Assembly (NCBI RefSeq): GCF_004804355.1
Contig: NZ_SRWZ01000006.1
Coordinates: forward strand, 1 to 64,000
Reading direction: 5' to 3'
DNA length: 64,000 nt
From: Cognatitamlana onchidii
GTDB lineage: Bacteria; Bacteroidota; Bacteroidia; Flavobacteriales; Flavobacteriaceae
The position numbers were made by a program, and so were the translations under genes. This document shows, piece by piece, positions 9,981 through 19,182 of this stretch. Below the pieces are notes generated by a model that saw nothing but the letters and a program-made list of their open reading frames with translations, had not been told where the DNA came from and ran no database searches. The stretch's first letter is position 1. The number at the start of each line of letters is the position of its first letter.

Positions 9981-11141
9981 CTATAATGTCCCTCTCTGAG
10001 CTTGTTCACGTTCAATAGATTCAAACAAGGCTTTAAAATTCCCAGCTCCAAACCCCCTAGCCCCCATACGCTGTATAATTTCAAAAAACAACGTGGGCCT
10101 ATCTTCTACTGGTTTAGTAAATATTTGCAGCAAATACCCTTCTTCATCGGCATCAATCATAATTCCTAGCCGCTTTAATGTTTCTATATCTTCTGTGAGT
10201 TCATGACTGTGTTCTTCTAATCTACCGGGCACGGCTTTATAATATGCTTCGGGTGGTTTCGATAAAAACTCAACCCCTCTACTTCTTAGCTGAGAAACCG
10301 TCGTTATTATATCATCTGTAGCTACCGCTATGTGCTGAACACCTGCCCCTTCGTAAAAATCTAGATACTCTTCTATTTGCGATTTTTTTTTGCCTTTGGC
10401 TGGTTCATTAATTGGAAATTTAATACGGCCATTACCATTACTCATCACTTTACTCATTAAAGCTGAATACTCTGTATGGATTTGCTTATCATCAAAAGAC
10501 AGGAAGTTTTCAAATCCCATAACATCTTCATACCATTTTACCCAAGTATTCATTTGTCCCCAACCAACATTACCTACCATATGGTCAATGTATTTCAGCC
10601 CCACAGGCTTTGGATTATAATCAGATTCCCAAGGTACAAATCCAGGTAAAAATGCACCATTGTAATTTTTACGCTCTACGAACATATGCACCGTTTCTCC
10701 GTAAGTATATATACCAGATGTGACTACCTCGCCATGCTCATCTGTTTCTACTTGAGGCTCCATATAAGATTTTGCGCCCCTACTTGTTGTTTCATAGTAC
10801 GCTTTTCTGGCATCTTCAACCCATAAGGCGATAACCTTAACCCCATCACCATGTTTAACAATATGATTATTAATTGGAGACTGACTATTAAGAGGAGTGG
10901 TAAGAACCAACCGTATTTTATCTTGTAAAAGCACGTAGCTAACCTTATTTTTTGAACCTGTTTCTAAGCCTTTATAGGCATAGGACTGAAAACCAAAAGC
11001 TGTTTTATAAAAATGGGCTGCTTGCTTGGCATTTCCAACGTAAAACTCAACGTAATCTGTTCCTAATAAGGGCAAAAAGTCTTGAGCCCCTTCAAATATT
11101 TTTTCTAAACCGTAGTTTACCGATTTTATCTGCTTACTCAT
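9981..11141 (-). CDS. hppD: 4-Hydroxyphenylpyruvate dioxygenase
   Basis: The enzyme converts 4-hydroxyphenylpyruvate to homogentisate in tyrosine breakdown, using non-haem Fe(II). The 386-residue protein has two glyoxalase/VOC-type domains. The predicted iron ligands are visible: His in YIDHMVGN, His in GVQHIAVATDDI, and Glu in LFFEIIQR. The C-terminal GARGFGAGNFKALFESIE segment is highly typical of the family. It follows hmgA on the same strand with an 80-base gap and ends at a strong terminator, so the two genes form a tyrosine-degradation operon. Confidence 0.97.
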   Translation of the reverse strand: MSKQIKSVNYGLEKIFEGAQDFLPLLGTDYVEFYVGNAKQAAHFYKTAFGFQSYAYKGLETGSKNKVSYVLLQDKIRLVLTTPLNSQSPINNHIVKHGDGVKVIALWVEDARKAYYETTSRGAKSYMEPQVETDEHGEVVTSGIYTYGETVHMFVERKNYNGAFLPGFVPWESDYNPKPVGLKYIDHMVGNVGWGQMNTWVKWYEDVMGFENFLSFDDKQIHTEYSALMSKVMSNGNGRIKFPINEPAKGKKKSQIEEYLDFYEGAGVQHIAVATDDIITTVSQLRSRGVEFLSKPPEAYYKAVPGRLEEHSHELTEDIETLKRLGIMIDADEEGYLLQIFTKPVEDRPTLFFEIIQRMGARGFGAGNFKALFESIEREQAQRGTL

Positions 11142-11221
11142 TTCTTATATTTTTTATGAGTTCATTATTATCTCTAAAAAACTGAAAAAGGCATAACGCG
11201 CATTTTTCCGATTTCAAATAA

Positions 11222-12379
11222 TTACTCCAACCAAGATTTATAATATTCTTCGTCAGCAATTTTCATAGCGTCTTCTGTTAGCATTAATGGTTTAAAGGTA
11301 TCAACCATAACAGCCAATTCTTCTGTTTCTGTTTTACCAATACTTCGCTCTGTAGCACCAGGATGGGGCCCATGAGGGATCCCTGCAGGATGCAATGATA
11401 TATGCCCCGCTTCAATATCATTGCGACTCATAAAATCGCCATCTACATAGTACAATACCTCATCACTATCAATATTACTATGATTGTATGGAGCTGGGAT
11501 GGCTTTTGGATGATAATCATACAACCGAGGTACAAAACTACAAACTACAAAAGCATCTGTTTCAAAGGTTTGATGTACTGGTGGCGGTTGATGAATACGA
11601 CCAGTTATGGGTTCAAAATCATGAATTGAAAATGCATAAGGATAATTATAGCCATCATACCCAACCACATCAAACGGATGTGAAGCATAAATCATTTCTA
11701 TAATATCATCCTGTTTTTTTACTTTGATTAAAAACTCTCCCGATTCGTTATTGGTTTCTAATTCTTGAGGTCTTCGAATATCACGTTCGCAAAAAGGCGC
11801 ATGCTCTAATAATTGTCCGAACCAATTTCTATAACGTTTTGGCGTATAAATTGGACGACGGGATTCTACAATAAACAGCCTGTTCTCTTTGCTATCAAAA
11901 TCAATCTTATAAATGACACCTCGAGGAATAAGTAAATAATCGCCATATTTAAAATTAAGATTCCCCAACATGGTTCTTAATTTACCCGAGCCTTTGTGTA
12001 CAAAAATAAGCTCGTCTGCATCCGTATTTTTATAAAAATAATCTTGCATTGATTCTTGAGGCGCTGCCAATATTATGGCACAATCACTATTTATTAGAAC
12101 CGTTTTTCTACTTTCTAGGTAGTCCTTCTTAGGTTTCACCAGGAAACCTTTTAGTCTATACGATTTTATATTGTTTTTTACTGCAACCTTAGGAGCAATG
12201 GAATATTGTCTTTCTATGGATTTAACTTGAGTAGGGCGCTGTTCATGATAACTATTTGTAGACATACCATCAAAACCAATAGTGCCAAATAATTGTTCAT
12301 AATACAAGCTACCATCCGGTTTTTTAAACTGAGTATGGCGTTTATTAGGAATACGTCCTAGTTTATGATAAAAAGGCAT
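11222..12379 (-). CDS. hmgA: Homogentisate 1,2-dioxygenase
   Basis: The enzyme cleaves the aromatic ring of homogentisate to maleylacetoacetate, the step after hppD. The 385-residue product begins MPFYHKLGRIPNKRHTQF and carries the family's cupin barrel, with DYLLIPRGVIYKIDF, the RIHQPPPVHQTFET stretch, and HPAGIPHGPHPGA with clustered histidines near the iron site. The downstream fumarylacetoacetate hydrolase and maleylacetoacetate isomerase genes are not in the window. The gene leads the hmgA-hppD operon; an inverted repeat lies 31-53 bases upstream of its start codon. Confidence 0.96.
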   Translation of the reverse strand: MPFYHKLGRIPNKRHTQFKKPDGSLYYEQLFGTIGFDGMSTNSYHEQRPTQVKSIERQYSIAPKVAVKNNIKSYRLKGFLVKPKKDYLESRKTVLINSDCAIILAAPQESMQDYFYKNTDADELIFVHKGSGKLRTMLGNLNFKYGDYLLIPRGVIYKIDFDSKENRLFIVESRRPIYTPKRYRNWFGQLLEHAPFCERDIRRPQELETNNESGEFLIKVKKQDDIIEMIYASHPFDVVGYDGYNYPYAFSIHDFEPITGRIHQPPPVHQTFETDAFVVCSFVPRLYDYHPKAIPAPYNHSNIDSDEVLYYVDGDFMSRNDIEAGHISLHPAGIPHGPHPGATERSIGKTETEELAVMVDTFKPLMLTEDAMKIADEEYYKSWLE

Positions 12380-12410
12380 ACTTTTTAGATTTAAAATTAA
12401 TAATTGTAAG

Positions 12411-12432
12411 CTGCTTAAACTTGTTTAGGCAG
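12411..12432. promoter_or_regulatory. Inverted repeat upstream of hmgA
   Basis: CTGCTTAAAC at 12411-12420 is complementary, with one G-U pair, to 12423-12432. It sits about 31 bases before the hmgA start, where an operator or a 5'-UTR hairpin could be. Its centre (AACTTGTT) resembles the palindrome found at 43829, 53502 and 53827, but the arms differ. Confidence 0.35.
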
Positions 12433-12563
12433 ATAACTAACTAATACTTATAAAGATACAAAAAGTATACTCACTCAGGATTTCTCTTGATGAGGTAGTG
12501 AAGAAACGCTAATAAGTCTTTCCAATAAGGCTTCATAACTATACAAATATCGGAAACTTTTAA

Positions 12564-14801
12564 CTAAAACCAGAATCCTATATTAAAAAACCAAGTACTC
12601 TCTTTCTGTTCTGGAGAGTAACTATATTTTACCTGAATGGGACCTAAAAATGTTTCAACCCCATAACCAAGGGCATATCCTCTATAATCCGGAAGTGTGA
12701 ACCATTCACCAGTTTCGAAAATATTATCATCAATGTTTGACCAGTTTCCTTCAAGTGTAATATGATGCTTTTTAAAGACTTCATAATCTGCCGAAGCAAA
12801 AGCTTTTACAAAACTATTACCTGTTAGAGACACATAATCATACCCTAAAAACGGAATGAAATTATTTATGAAATCATTACCATACCCTCCTAGAGCAAAA
12901 TCCAAAGCTTGAGTAGAAGTGTCTCCAATTTTAAAGCCACCACTGGTTTGTAAATTAAATGCTAATTTGTTAGTTACACTAAAGGCATATCCCATATTCG
13001 CTTGGGCTATAGAAAAATTCTTAAAATTGCTTCCCTGATCTGATGATATAAAATAAATGTGTAAATCTCCATTAAAATAAACGCCTTTTTTTGGAAAGTA
13101 TTTATCATCATAAGTATCAAGTTTTAAATTACCAAATAGACTTATAAAATTTGTACTCTCGAAGTTTAACTTATCACTTGACTCTTCATTAGAAAGAGTC
13201 TCGGTGTTTATTTCAAGATTTTTATGCTCTATCCCCATAGCTAAGGCAAAATCTCTTAAAAACAATGTTTGCACATAAAATTGATTGGTAAAATCTTTGA
13301 GCTTAACATCAATCTTACTTACACCACTTGCATCAAAAACAACTGGATCATCAATTAACAGAAGTGAATTAATATTCTTATCAAATTGATTGTATCTTGA
13401 TTTTAAACCTAAACTCCAATAAAATCCACGATCAATTAAATATTCAAAATTATAACGGACATTATCCCCTAAAATAAAATCTAAGGACGCCACATCATTT
13501 TTGGCCAATAGGCGCTTTTTGGTAATATTAACCAAGGCCGCGCTTTTATATAAATCGTCGTAATGAACCCCAAGTTTTAAAAACGTACTCTTTTTAGTTT
13601 CTTTTACTTCCGTTATAATATCATAACCGTTATCCTCAAGTTTGATAAACCTGTACTTAATAGCATCAAAATTGTTTGTGGCTTCCAAACGATTCATACC
13701 CTCTTGAAAGTCTTTATAACTAACGCGCTCTCCATTTTTTATCTTTAGTTTACCCAAGATATAGGCCCTTGTATATTTTTCATTTCCTTTAACATGCATC
13801 TCACCAATGTAAATACTATCAATTTTCTTAGTATAAAATTTCGAAACTTGCGATCTTTCCTTTTTTGGCAGCCGGGAAAGTCCCTCCAACCTATTATTAG
13901 CTGCCTCTACACCATTTTTAATAATTTGAGCACCATCACTAAATGAAACCACATTAAAGTTTTCAATATCTGGCTTGATATAAATATCTGTTTTATCAGC
14001 CTTTAACTTCATATCATTAATCGTCCTGAAGTTATTAATCTGTAATAAAACATCTGGAGCGGAGGCCAGTTGAGTCCTATCTCTTAACCCATCCTGCACA
14101 TCGACTCCAATAATAACATTCATACCTTTGGCTCTTAATTCATCAATGGGATAATTATTTACAACACCGCCATCTATTAAAACTTCATTATTAATAACGA
14201 CTGGTTGAAATACAGAAGGCAAAGCCCCGCTAGCCAATAAAGATTGAGCTAAATCACCTGTATCTAACACAACTTGCTCTCCATTCTCTGCATTGGTTGC
14301 GATACAAAAGAAAGGGATTGGCAACTTATTAAAATCCTTAATTTGATTCACTTGAGTCAATAGCTCCATTAATAAGCTATAAACATTATGTCCCTTCGAT
14401 AAAGCTGAGGGTAATTTAATTTTGAAATTGTCGAATGGCAGTTTTACCGCGTATTTATCGGTATTATCACGCTCATAAAACGTTTTAGAGCTTCTTGGTA
14501 ACTCATCATTAATAATCTTATCAAAATCTAGAACACTAAATAAAGAATCTAGTTGTTTACCTGAATACCCCGAAGCATAAAGCCCACCAACAATAGCTCC
14601 CATGCTGGTTCCAGCTATATAATCTATTTTTAAACCTAAGCTATCAATAACTTTTAAAGCACCTATATGGGCTAGCCCTTTGGCACCACCCCCACTTAAA
14701 ACCAAACCAACCTTTGGATTATGAAGAGGTAATGTGTCTTGAGCTTGAGCTGAAAACAAAGCAAGTAAACAAAAGGTTAATATGACAACTCTGTAGGTCA
14801 A
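12564..14801 (-). CDS. Patatin-like phospholipase with outer-membrane beta-barrel
   Basis: The 745-residue protein starts with a signal peptide (LLALFSAQAQ), then a patatin domain at about residues 30-220 with the oxyanion GGGAKGLAHIG, the nucleophile elbow GTSMGAIVG and the catalytic DGGVVNNYP. A POTRA-like region (about 330-400, DSIYIGEMHVKGN) follows, and then a barrel homologous to BamA/Omp85 type surface antigens that ends in a terminal Phe. This architecture matches the PlpD-like type V secretion family, in which the barrel anchors or exports the lipase. It begins 18 bases after uvrC on the same strand, so the two may be cotranscribed. Confidence 0.93.
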   Translation of the reverse strand: MTYRVVILTFCLLALFSAQAQDTLPLHNPKVGLVLSGGGAKGLAHIGALKVIDSLGLKIDYIAGTSMGAIVGGLYASGYSGKQLDSLFSVLDFDKIINDELPRSSKTFYERDNTDKYAVKLPFDNFKIKLPSALSKGHNVYSLLMELLTQVNQIKDFNKLPIPFFCIATNAENGEQVVLDTGDLAQSLLASGALPSVFQPVVINNEVLIDGGVVNNYPIDELRAKGMNVIIGVDVQDGLRDRTQLASAPDVLLQINNFRTINDMKLKADKTDIYIKPDIENFNVVSFSDGAQIIKNGVEAANNRLEGLSRLPKKERSQVSKFYTKKIDSIYIGEMHVKGNEKYTRAYILGKLKIKNGERVSYKDFQEGMNRLEATNNFDAIKYRFIKLEDNGYDIITEVKETKKSTFLKLGVHYDDLYKSAALVNITKKRLLAKNDVASLDFILGDNVRYNFEYLIDRGFYWSLGLKSRYNQFDKNINSLLLIDDPVVFDASGVSKIDVKLKDFTNQFYVQTLFLRDFALAMGIEHKNLEINTETLSNEESSDKLNFESTNFISLFGNLKLDTYDDKYFPKKGVYFNGDLHIYFISSDQGSNFKNFSIAQANMGYAFSVTNKLAFNLQTSGGFKIGDTSTQALDFALGGYGNDFINNFIPFLGYDYVSLTGNSFVKAFASADYEVFKKHHITLEGNWSNIDDNIFETGEWFTLPDYRGYALGYGVETFLGPIQVKYSYSPEQKESTWFFNIGFWF

Positions 14802-14819
14802 AAAAAATATGAATGTTTC

Positions 14820-16613
14820 TTATTTAGTGTTATAATAGTTATAAATTTTCTCTGCTCTAGACACCCCAATTACAACTTCTAGCTCATCTAACTTGGCATT
14901 AGCTATACGCTTAACAGATTTAAAATGTTTAAGTAATTCAACAATAGTTTTTTCTCCTATTCCAGGGATGGTTTCTAATTCTGTGTTTAAAGCACTTTTA
15001 CTGCGTTTATTTCTATGATGTTCAATACCAAATCGATGAGCCTCATTACGCAACTGCTGGATAATCTTTAGTGTTTCGCTTTTCTTATCTAAATATAAAG
15101 GAATTGGATCATTTGGGTAAAACAATTCTTCCAAACGTTTAGCAATTCCGATGATAGCAATTTTACCCCTTAGCCCTAAAACGTCTAAACTCTTTAATGC
15201 CGACGATAACTGACCTTTACCCCCATCTATTATAATAAGATGAGGTAGCGATTTGTTTTCATCTTGTAATCTTTTATACCGTCTGTATACCACTTCTTCC
15301 ATGGAAGCAAAATCATCTGGTCCCTCAACCGTTTTGATATTAAAATGGCGATAGTCCTTTTTACTTGGTTTTCCGTTCTTAAACACCACACAAGCAGCCA
15401 CAGGGTTGGTTCCTTGAATATTTGAATTATCGAAACACTCTATATGACGTGGTTCTTCAGACAATCTTAAATCTGCCTTCATTTGAGCCATAATTCTATT
15501 AGCATGCCTATCGGGATCCACAATCTTCATTTGCTTAAAACGTTCCATTCTAAAATATTTGGCGTTCCTTAGTGATAAATCTAGAATGTGTTTTTTATCG
15601 CCTAACTTCGGTACAGTTACTTTCACATCGTCTCCTAGCTGAACCATAAAAGGCACATAAATCTCCTTAGATTTTGAATTAAAACGTTGTCTAATTTCTG
15701 TTACTGCTAAGGCCAATAAATCCTCGTCTGACTCGTCCAACTTCTTTTTAATCTCCAAGGTATGAGAACGGATTATAGATCCGTACGACAATTGTAAAAA
15801 GTTAACATAACCATAACTTTCATCGCTCATTATCGAAAACACATCGACATTACTAATTTTCGGATTTACTATGGTCGATTTTGACTGATAGTTCTCTAAA
15901 ACTTCAACTTTCTCCTTTATTTTTTGAGCTTCTTCAAACTGCATGTTTTCAGAAAAATCACGCATTTGTTGTTTAAACTGCGATAACGAATCTTTAAAAT
16001 TACCTTTTAAAATCTCCTTAATCGCCTTTATATTCTCGTTGTACGCGTCTTCTGATTCTTGCCCCTCACAAGGCCCTTTACAATTTCCTAAGTGATACTC
16101 TAAACACACTTTATATTTTCCAGCCTCTATTTTTTCTTGAGCTAAATCATAGTTACAAGTCCTTAGCGCATATAAGCCCTTTATTAAGTCTAGTAAAGTG
16201 TGAACCGTTTTTACACTGGTATATGGACCAAAATACTCGCCACCCCCTTTATAAACCCTTCGTGTAGAAAACACCCTCGGGAAACGTTCATTTTTAATGC
16301 AAATCCACGGATACGATTTATCATCTTTAAGCATAACGTTATACCTTGGTTGATACTTCTTTATCAAATTATTTTCAAGAAGTAAGGCATCCGTTTCTGT
16401 ATCTACTACAATATGTTTTATGCTAGCAATTTTTTTTACTAAAACCCTGGTTTTGCCATACTCATGATTTTTAGTGAAATAGGAACTCACACGTTTTTTT
16501 AGGTTTTTTGCTTTTCCAACATAGATTATAGCACCGTTTTTATCATAGTACTGATAAACGCCTGGTTGTGTGGGTAAGGTTTTTATTTGAATATCTAAAT
16601 CGGGGGTCTCCAT
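14820..16613 (-). CDS. uvrC: Excinuclease ABC subunit C
   Basis: UvrC makes the two incisions in nucleotide excision repair. The 597-residue protein shows all family parts: the N-terminal GIY-YIG nuclease (GVYQYYDKNGAIIYVGKAKN, residues 18-40), the cysteine-containing segment CLEYHLGNCKGPCEG, a UVR motif (about 205-240), the RNase H-like C-terminal nuclease (ECFDNSNIQGTNPVA and IIIDGGKGQL), and two helix-hairpin-helix motifs at the end (IPGIGEKTIVELLKHF). It is probably first in an operon with the patatin gene. Confidence 0.97.
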   Translation of the reverse strand: METPDLDIQIKTLPTQPGVYQYYDKNGAIIYVGKAKNLKKRVSSYFTKNHEYGKTRVLVKKIASIKHIVVDTETDALLLENNLIKKYQPRYNVMLKDDKSYPWICIKNERFPRVFSTRRVYKGGGEYFGPYTSVKTVHTLLDLIKGLYALRTCNYDLAQEKIEAGKYKVCLEYHLGNCKGPCEGQESEDAYNENIKAIKEILKGNFKDSLSQFKQQMRDFSENMQFEEAQKIKEKVEVLENYQSKSTIVNPKISNVDVFSIMSDESYGYVNFLQLSYGSIIRSHTLEIKKKLDESDEDLLALAVTEIRQRFNSKSKEIYVPFMVQLGDDVKVTVPKLGDKKHILDLSLRNAKYFRMERFKQMKIVDPDRHANRIMAQMKADLRLSEEPRHIECFDNSNIQGTNPVAACVVFKNGKPSKKDYRHFNIKTVEGPDDFASMEEVVYRRYKRLQDENKSLPHLIIIDGGKGQLSSALKSLDVLGLRGKIAIIGIAKRLEELFYPNDPIPLYLDKKSETLKIIQQLRNEAHRFGIEHHRNKRSKSALNTELETIPGIGEKTIVELLKHFKSVKRIANAKLDELEVVIGVSRAEKIYNYYNTK

Positions 16614-16681
16614 TATGGTAAAGGTATATACTAAATAGTAAAAATCTAAAAATCAGCAGACCTTTTTTAGTATCTTGCAAG

Positions 16682-16689
16682 TAACTTTG
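16682..16689 (+). promoter_or_regulatory. Putative -7 promoter element before rimK
   Basis: TAACTTTG matches the Bacteroidota -7 consensus TAnnTTTG, about 75 bases before the rimK start. No good TTTG is seen at the -33 distance. Confidence 0.4.
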
Positions 16690-16763
16690 TATACACCCAA
16701 AATATTAAAATAATTATTGAATAGCTTTAGACTCATGAACCTCACAGCACTTAGGTACGTTTT

Positions 16764-17639
16764 ATGAATATTGTTATTTTATCCAGGAATCCGCAGTTAT
16801 ACTCCACAGAACGCCTAGTTGAGGAAGGAGAAAAAAGAGGGCATCAAGTTGAAGTTATAGACCCTCTTAAATGCGATCTTATCATTGAAAAAGAAAAACC
16901 TACCATTTACTATAAAGACCGGCATTTAGACTATGTCGATGCCATTATTCCCAGAATTGGTGCCTCAATTACTTTTTTTGGATGTTCTGTGGTCAGACAA
17001 TTTGAGATGATGGGCGCTTTTACCATAGTAACTTCTGATGCGATTCAGCGCTCCAGAGATAAATTACGTAGTTTACAAAGACTAAGTAAAGCTGGTATTG
17101 GCATGCCCAAAACCGTTTTTACAAATTATTCCAGAGATGTGGAAGAAGTTATTGAATATGTAGGCGGCACCCCTGTGATTATAAAACTTTTGGAAGGCAC
17201 GCAAGGACTGGGCGTTGTTTTAGCTGAAACCAAAAATGCCGCAGAGTCTGTTTTAGAGGCTTTTAATGGCTTACAAGCTCGCGTTATTGTTCAAGAATTC
17301 ATTAAAGAAGCTAAGGGAGCAGACATTAGGGCTTTGGTTGTTGACGGTCAGGTAGTAGGTGCTATGAAACGGCAAGGTAGAGAAGGGGAATTCCGATCTA
17401 ATCTACACCGCGGAGGTTCTGCAAATATTATAAAACTAAATCATAACGAATTAAAGTTAGCCATGGGAGCTTCAAAAGCGTTAAATTTGCCTGTCTGTGG
17501 CGTAGATATGCTGCAATCTTCCCGAGGTCCATTGTTATTAGAAGTAAACTCCACGCCGGGTTTGGAGGGTATTGAAACAGCCACAGGTAGAAATATTGCT
17601 AAATCTATTATTAGATTTATTGAAAAAAATGCCAAGTAA
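16764..17639 (+). CDS. rimK: RimK-family alpha-L-glutamate ligase
   Basis: RimK is an ATP-grasp ligase that adds glutamate residues to the C-terminus of ribosomal protein S6. The 291-residue product has the N-terminal pre-ATP-grasp domain ([20 protein letters not shown]), the phosphate-binding loop in [12 protein letters not shown], and the metal-binding [14 protein letters not shown]. The next gene's ATG directly follows its stop codon, so the two are translationally coupled. That neighbour is an aspartoacylase/desuccinylase-type zinc hydrolase, which could act on the same kind of amide bond (inference). The true substrate in this organism is not certain from sequence alone. Confidence 0.93.
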   Translation: MNIVILSRNPQLYSTERLVEEGEKRGHQVEVIDPLKCDLIIEKEKPTIYYKDRHLDYVDAIIPRIGASITFFGCSVVRQFEMMGAFTIVTSDAIQRSRDKLRSLQRLSKAGIGMPKTVFTNYSRDVEEVIEYVGGTPVIIKLLEGTQGLGVVLAETKNAAESVLEAFNGLQARVIVQEFIKEAKGADIRALVVDGQVVGAMKRQGREGEFRSNLHRGGSANIIKLNHNELKLAMGASKALNLPVCGVDMLQSSRGPLLLEVNSTPGLEGIETATGRNIAKSIIRFIEKNAK

Positions 17640-18614
17640 ATGCCTAAATCTAAAATTGAAGTACTAAATATTCTAGGAGAATCTATATACCCAGGAGAGC
17701 GTAAAGAGGTAAATTTTGACGTTGCTAATTTACACACGTCTACCCCTGTAAATATTCCCGTAATCATTGAACGTTCGAAAAAACCTGGTCCTACAGTGCT
17801 ATTTACAGCAGGTATTCATGGCGACGAGGTTAATGGTGTGGAAATTGTTAGGCAACTTATAGCAAAAGGCATTAACCAACCCAAAGTAGGCTCTATAATT
17901 TGCATGCCTGTAATTAATGTTTTTGGTTTTATTAACCTGAAACGAGAATTTCCCGATGGTCGAGACTTAAACCGTGTATTTCCAGGAAGCCCTACAGGAT
18001 CTTTGGCTGGTCGTGTAGCTTACAAACTTATTCATGAAGTCATACCTCATGTTGACTTGATAGTTGATTTTCACACCGGTGGTTCTGGCAGATTTAATGC
18101 GCCTCAGATTAGATACTCCAAAGACAACACAGAACTAAACGACTTAGCTCAAGCATTTGGGGCGCCATTTGTATTATATTCCAAAAACTTATCAAAATCA
18201 TTTCGAACAACATGCTCTAAACAAGGTAAACAACTTTTACTTTTTGAGGGCGGAAAATCTTTTCATATTGATGATGTGGTAACAAACACTGGAGTAAACG
18301 GATCCAAGCGCTTACTAAAACACTTAGGGATGTTAAAAACCGTTTTTAAATCTAATAAACCCAAAAGAGACTGTGTGTTTATTAATGAAAGTAAATGGTT
18401 GAGAGCCAAATATTCTGGTATGTTTAAGGCTACCATGGCCGTTGGATCTTATGTTGAAAAAGACGATATTTTAGGACATATTACAGACCCATATGGTAAG
18501 TTCAATTATTTTGTTAGAGCTAAAAATAACGGATTCATTATCAATGTAAATGAGTCGCCTATTGTTTATCAAGGAGACGCCTTGTTCCATATTTCTTTAG
18601 ATGTAAAACAATAG
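17640..18614 (+). CDS. Succinylglutamate desuccinylase/aspartoacylase family protein
   Basis: The 324-residue protein is a zinc-dependent carboxypeptidase-fold hydrolase. The first ligand pair is in AGIHGDEVNG (GxHGDE), followed by the substrate-binding DGRDLNRVFPG and the third ligand in VDFHTGG. A barrel-like C-terminal domain with biotinyl-lipoyl character (VEKDDILGHITDPYG) completes the family architecture. The start ATG abuts the rimK stop with no gap. Members are annotated by similarity as desuccinylases, but no arginine-succinyltransferase pathway genes are nearby. A role linked to RimK, such as removing added glutamates, is an inference. Confidence 0.9.
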   Translation: MPKSKIEVLNILGESIYPGERKEVNFDVANLHTSTPVNIPVIIERSKKPGPTVLFTAGIHGDEVNGVEIVRQLIAKGINQPKVGSIICMPVINVFGFINLKREFPDGRDLNRVFPGSPTGSLAGRVAYKLIHEVIPHVDLIVDFHTGGSGRFNAPQIRYSKDNTELNDLAQAFGAPFVLYSKNLSKSFRTTCSKQGKQLLLFEGGKSFHIDDVVTNTGVNGSKRLLKHLGMLKTVFKSNKPKRDCVFINESKWLRAKYSGMFKATMAVGSYVEKDDILGHITDPYGKFNYFVRAKNNGFIINVNESPIVYQGDALFHISLDVKQ

Positions 18615-18618
18615 AAAC

Positions 18619-19182
18619 ATGACCAAAGAAGACGCTCGAAAAACCTATAAAGCTAAACGGCTAGACCTAACAGAAAATGATATTGAAGATTTAAGTTTGG
18701 CCATTTCAAATCAATTGTTAAAACTACCTATATGGGGTTCTTCGTTCTACCATATTTTTTTAACTATTGCAGAGCAAAAAGAAGTAAACACAGATTATAT
18801 TTTGAATATTCTCTCTGGTAAAGATAAAAACATTCTTATTTCTAAAAGTGATTTTGTATCTGGACGTATGACCCACTTTTTGTTAACAGACAACACCCCA
18901 ATAAAAAAAAATAAATACAACATTCCCGAACCAGTTGAAGGTATTGAAATAGCCTCTAAAAAAATTGAAGTGGTTTTTATACCGCTATTGGCTTTTGATA
19001 AAACAGGCAATAGGGTTGGTTATGGCAAAGGCTTCTACGATAGATTTTTAGCTGAATGCCAACCAAAAACTTTAAAAATTGGACTCTCTTTTTTTTATGC
19101 AGAAAATGAAATTGTCAATACTTTGGAAACAGATATTAAATTAGATTACTGCATTACACCAAACACTATTTACACCTTTTAA
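18619..19182 (+). CDS. 5-Formyltetrahydrofolate cyclo-ligase
   Basis: The enzyme converts 5-formyl-THF to 5,10-methenyl-THF with ATP, returning the storage folate to the one-carbon pool. The 187-residue product is of normal length and has the N-terminal KEDARKTYKAKR basic helix, the LLAFDKTGNRVGYGKGFYDR motif diagnostic of the family, and a terminal LDYCITP. It follows the aspartoacylase-like gene by four bases. Its TAA stop overlaps the TAA of the convergent next gene within the palindrome TTAA (19179-19182). Confidence 0.94.
   Translation: MTKEDARKTYKAKRLDLTENDIEDLSLAISNQLLKLPIWGSSFYHIFLTIAEQKEVNTDYILNILSGKDKNILISKSDFVSGRMTHFLLTDNTPIKKNKYNIPEPVEGIEIASKKIEVVFIPLLAFDKTGNRVGYGKGFYDRFLAECQPKTLKIGLSFFYAENEIVNTLETDIKLDYCITPNTIYTF

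Noticed and set aside
12411-12432. Fourth copy of the palindrome family
   Set aside because: It shares only the AACTTGTTT centre; the arms CTGCTTA differ from CTGA, so I list it only as a separate inverted repeat.
19179-19182. Overlap of two convergent genes as a sign of an error
   Set aside because: Both stops are the same TTAA palindrome read on the two strands; both proteins end normally.
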